Assembly (NCBI GenBank): GCA_028694545.1
Contig: JAQVKV010000059.1
Span: forward strand, 1-8,432
Direction of reading: 5' to 3'
Source of the DNA: Zavarzinia sp.
GTDB lineage: Bacteria; Pseudomonadota; Alphaproteobacteria; Zavarziniales; Zavarziniaceae
Length of the DNA: 8,432 bases
The number at the start of each line of letters is the position of its first letter. Position 1 is the stretch's first letter. Below the pieces are notes generated by a model. The model had not been told where the DNA came from. It ran no database searches and saw only the letters and a program-made list of their open reading frames with translations. Of the stretch, positions 6,921 to 8,432 are shown in pieces. The translations under genes and the position numbers were made by a program.

Positions 6921-7955
6921 TTATTCGCGGATTTCGCCGATCATGTTGCGGGCGAGCACGGTGCGCACCATCACCGTCGGCAGGTCCTGCGCCAGCAGGT
7001 GGTGCAGCTTGGCGAAAGCCGCCTCGAAGGTCATGTCGCGGCCGTCGATGACCCCCGCCTTCACGAGGGCCGAACCCGCCGCATAGGCGCCCAGCCGGAT
7101 GCCGCCATGCGCCGCCTGGCTGAGGGCGACGGCGACCGTGCCCCGCCGCACCAGGCGTTCGAGGAAGGTCTGCATGTGCCCGTCGACCGAGGGCACGGTA
7201 CCACTGCCGTAGCATTCGATGACGAGCCCCCGGGGCGCCATGTCGAGGATCGCGTCGAGCAGGGCGGCGGGCAGGCCCGGCACGACCCGCAGCGAGATGA
7301 CCCGGGCATCGAGCGCCTCGGGGATGACGAATGCGGGCTCGGTCCCGTCCGGGCGCGGCAGCGCCGCCTCGTCGACGACGAGATCCGGATCGAGCCGGGC
7401 CAGAGGTGCGTGATTGGGGCTGCCGAAACCGGCGAAATCGCTGGACGAGACCTTGGTCGCCCGGCAGCCGCGATAGAGCACGCGATCGAAGGCGAGGCCG
7501 ACCCCGGCCAGCGCCGGGCAGGCCGCGAAGGTGAGCGCGGAGACGACATTGTCCAGCGCGTCCGAGCCCTCGACCTCCATCGGCACCTGAGCGCCGGTCA
7601 GGATCACGGGCACATCGATCCCGGCCAGCAGGAAGCCGAGTGCCGAAGCCGTATAGGCCATGGTGTCGGTGCCGTGCAGGACGACGAAGCCGTCGTAGCG
7701 GCCATGACGGTCGGCGATATGGCGTGCGATCGCCAACCAGTCCGCCGGGGTCGCGTCGGCGCTGTCGATCGGATCGGCGAAGGTCTGGATCGAGAACAGG
7801 GGCAATTGCCCGCCCCAGGGCGCGAGACGAGCGGCAAGGGCCGCCGGCAGGTCACGCTGCGGGGCAAGCCCGTCCGCGGATGCCCGCATGCCGATGGTGC
7901 CCCCGACATAGAGCACGAGGATTCGGCGATTCAGATCCGGTTCAGCCTGCGGCAC
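6921..7955 (-). CDS. ansA: L-asparaginase type I (cytoplasmic, AnsA-like)
   Basis: The 344-residue protein hydrolyses L-asparagine to aspartate and ammonia. It has both signature regions of the bacterial asparaginase family: Y-V-G-G-T-I-G-M (16-23) with nucleophile T20, and V-L-H-G-T-D-T-M-A-Y-T-A-S-A-L (92-106) with T96-D97. K168 in Y-R-G-C-R-A-T-K completes the catalytic set, and the following F-A-G-F-G-S-P-N matches the Escherichia coli AnsA pattern rather than the periplasmic AnsB type. No signal peptide is present, which fits a cytoplasmic enzyme. The start is a GTG (complement of 7953-7955); GGAG (complement of 7965-7968) lies 9 nt upstream. Length is typical for the family, about 330-350. 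It lies between the OYE-type oxidoreductase gene upstream and the quinone reductase-like gene downstream on the same strand, with no obvious pathway link to either. Glutaminase side activity is possible. Confidence 0.93.
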   Translation of the reverse strand: MPQAEPDLNRRILVLYVGGTIGMRASADGLAPQRDLPAALAARLAPWGGQLPLFSIQTFADPIDSADATPADWLAIARHIADRHGRYDGFVVLHGTDTMAYTASALGFLLAGIDVPVILTGAQVPMEVEGSDALDNVVSALTFAACPALAGVGLAFDRVLYRGCRATKVSSSDFAGFGSPNHAPLARLDPDLVVDEAALPRPDGTEPAFVIPEALDARVISLRVVPGLPAALLDAILDMAPRGLVIECYGSGTVPSVDGHMQTFLERLVRRGTVAVALSQAAHGGIRLGAYAAGSALVKAGVIDGRDMTFEAAFAKLHHLLAQDLPTVMVRTVLARNMIGEIRE

Positions 7956-8011
7956 GACCCCTAACTCCGACTTGGCGCCGGTCGATGTGACCGGACAGGG
8001 CAGTCGTGCCG

Positions 8012-8034
8012 CCTTCGGTCTGTGCCACCGAAGG
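8012..8034. terminator. Perfect 8-bp inverted repeat between OYE and asparaginase genes
   Basis: CCTTCGGT (8012-8019) pairs perfectly with ACCGAAGG (8027-8034) across a 7-nt loop. It lies 87 nt after the stop of the minus-strand OYE gene and 56 nt before the asparaginase start. No T-run follows on the minus strand and only TTCCCC on the plus strand, so it could be a weak terminator or an operator ahead of asparaginase. A 4-bp mini-stem (7999-8010, GGCA...TGCC) lies next to it. The rest of the 166-bp gap, 7956-8121, shows nothing else I can name. Confidence 0.35.
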
Positions 8035-8121
8035 TTCCCCAGAGCCCGTCACGACGCCATCGGAAATCCTAGCCCATGTCGGTGACAATCCACCATGGAA
8101 TATCGGCCTGCCGCATATTCT

Positions 8122-8432
8122 TCACGGACGCGCCACGCGCTGGTTGGGCGCCGCGTCAGGGGTGGGCAGGCGCACGCAATAGGTGCCAGCCGGCCCGTGC
8201 ATGGTGGCAACGCAGTGATTGCAATTGTCACACAGCGCCTGGGCATCCGGATCCGCCGCGAAACGATGGACCAGATCGGGTTCCCGCAACAGGGCCCGGC
8301 CAATGACGATCGCGTCGAAGCCGTCAGCCAGTACCCGACGCACATTGTCCATGGATTTGACGCCGCCGAGAAAGCCAAGAGGAAGGCGCGTCGCCGCCCG
8401 CACCTTCAGGGAATGGTCGCGGAGGTACATTT
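8122..8432 (-). CDS. Old Yellow Enzyme-family NADH:flavin oxidoreductase, C-terminal part (5' end beyond window)
   Basis: About 103 residues are visible and the frame runs off the right edge, so the first in-frame ATG near 8430 is probably internal. The stretch L-G-F-L-G-G-V-K-S-M (18-27 of the visible part), then V-L-A-D-G-F-D-A-I-V-I-G-R-A-L-L-R-E-P-D-L, is the FMN-phosphate-binding end of the OYE TIM barrel: a G-G loop, then I-G-R-x-L with a following acidic/Pro turn. After it comes a cysteine cluster, C-D-N-C-N-H-C, then 11 residues and a fourth Cys (codons 8176-8232). This resembles, one residue shorter, the 4Fe-4S motif of dienoyl-CoA reductase/trimethylamine dehydrogenase relatives, but the protein ends 19 residues later and has no room for their extra domains. 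The likely role is reduction of an electrophilic alkene or a related substrate with NAD(P)H. The substrate is unknown. The gene is first in the visible minus-strand run. Confidence 0.85.
   Translation of the reverse strand, partial: MYLRDHSLKVRAATRLPLGFLGGVKSMDNVRRVLADGFDAIVIGRALLREPDLVHRFAADPDAQALCDNCNHCVATMHGPAGTYCVRLPTPDAAPNQRVARP

Noticed and set aside
4896..7964. Long plus-strand open frames opposite FkbM, quinone reductase-like and asparaginase genes
   Set aside because: Each is antisense to a well-supported enzyme gene and has His/Asp/Arg-rich shadow composition with no domain signature.
8049..8378. Alternative minus-strand frame running beyond the OYE stop codon
   Set aside because: I considered a frameshifted longer OYE C terminus, but the tail in that frame has no recognisable continuation, while the main frame holds all family motifs up to its own stop.
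1..8432. CRISPR arrays, tRNA or rRNA genes, insertion-sequence ends, phage or toxin-antitoxin genes
   Set aside because: I looked on both strands and found no repeated spacer pattern, no structural RNA signature and no transposase, integrase or small paired ORFs. The only tandem repeat is the two-copy 18-bp unit at 1520-1555.

Overview
The window is high-GC DNA, dense in genes, with long antisense shadow ORFs on both strands. It looks like chromosomal DNA of an alphaproteobacterium, possibly of the Rhodospirillales type. That placement rests on overall gene character and codon use, not on a marker gene. I see no rRNA, tRNA, CRISPR array, insertion sequence, phage gene or replication origin.

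Left part (1-1661): the 3' end of a TetR-like regulator (+) runs tail-to-tail into, and overlaps by 65 bp, a long glutathione S-transferase-family gene (-). A 175-bp divergent intergenic region separates the GST gene from the sulfatase gene. It holds an AT-rich inverted repeat with possible promoters on both strands and an 18-bp tandem duplication in the GST leader.

Middle (1662-4885): a two-gene operon on the + strand. The first gene is a large Tat-type arylsulfatase with the C-S-P-T-R formylglycine motif. The second overlaps it by 4 bp (ATGA) and encodes a copper-type formylglycine-generating enzyme with both active-site cysteines. Together they form a self-sufficient sulfatase maturation and export unit: the cysteine is oxidised in the cytoplasm and the folded enzyme is then sent through Tat.

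Right part (4887-8432): four genes, all on the - strand. In order of transcription they are the C-terminal part of an Old Yellow Enzyme-family flavin oxidoreductase (cut by the window edge), a cytoplasmic type I L-asparaginase, a flavoprotein closest in motif order to the Pseudomonas PA1024 NADH:quinone reductase (usually auto-annotated nitronate monooxygenase), and an FkbM-family methyltransferase. The last gene ends one base from the end of the formylglycine-generating enzyme gene.

Taken together, the content (GST, sulfatase with its activator, quinone reductase and ene-reductase) suits accessory catabolism or detoxification of sulfated or electrophilic compounds; this link is inference. 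I did not find a convincing wholly new system. The most checkable points are the sulfatase/FGE pair, its divergent control region, the reclassification of the 'nitronate monooxygenase', and the cysteine motif in the OYE tail.
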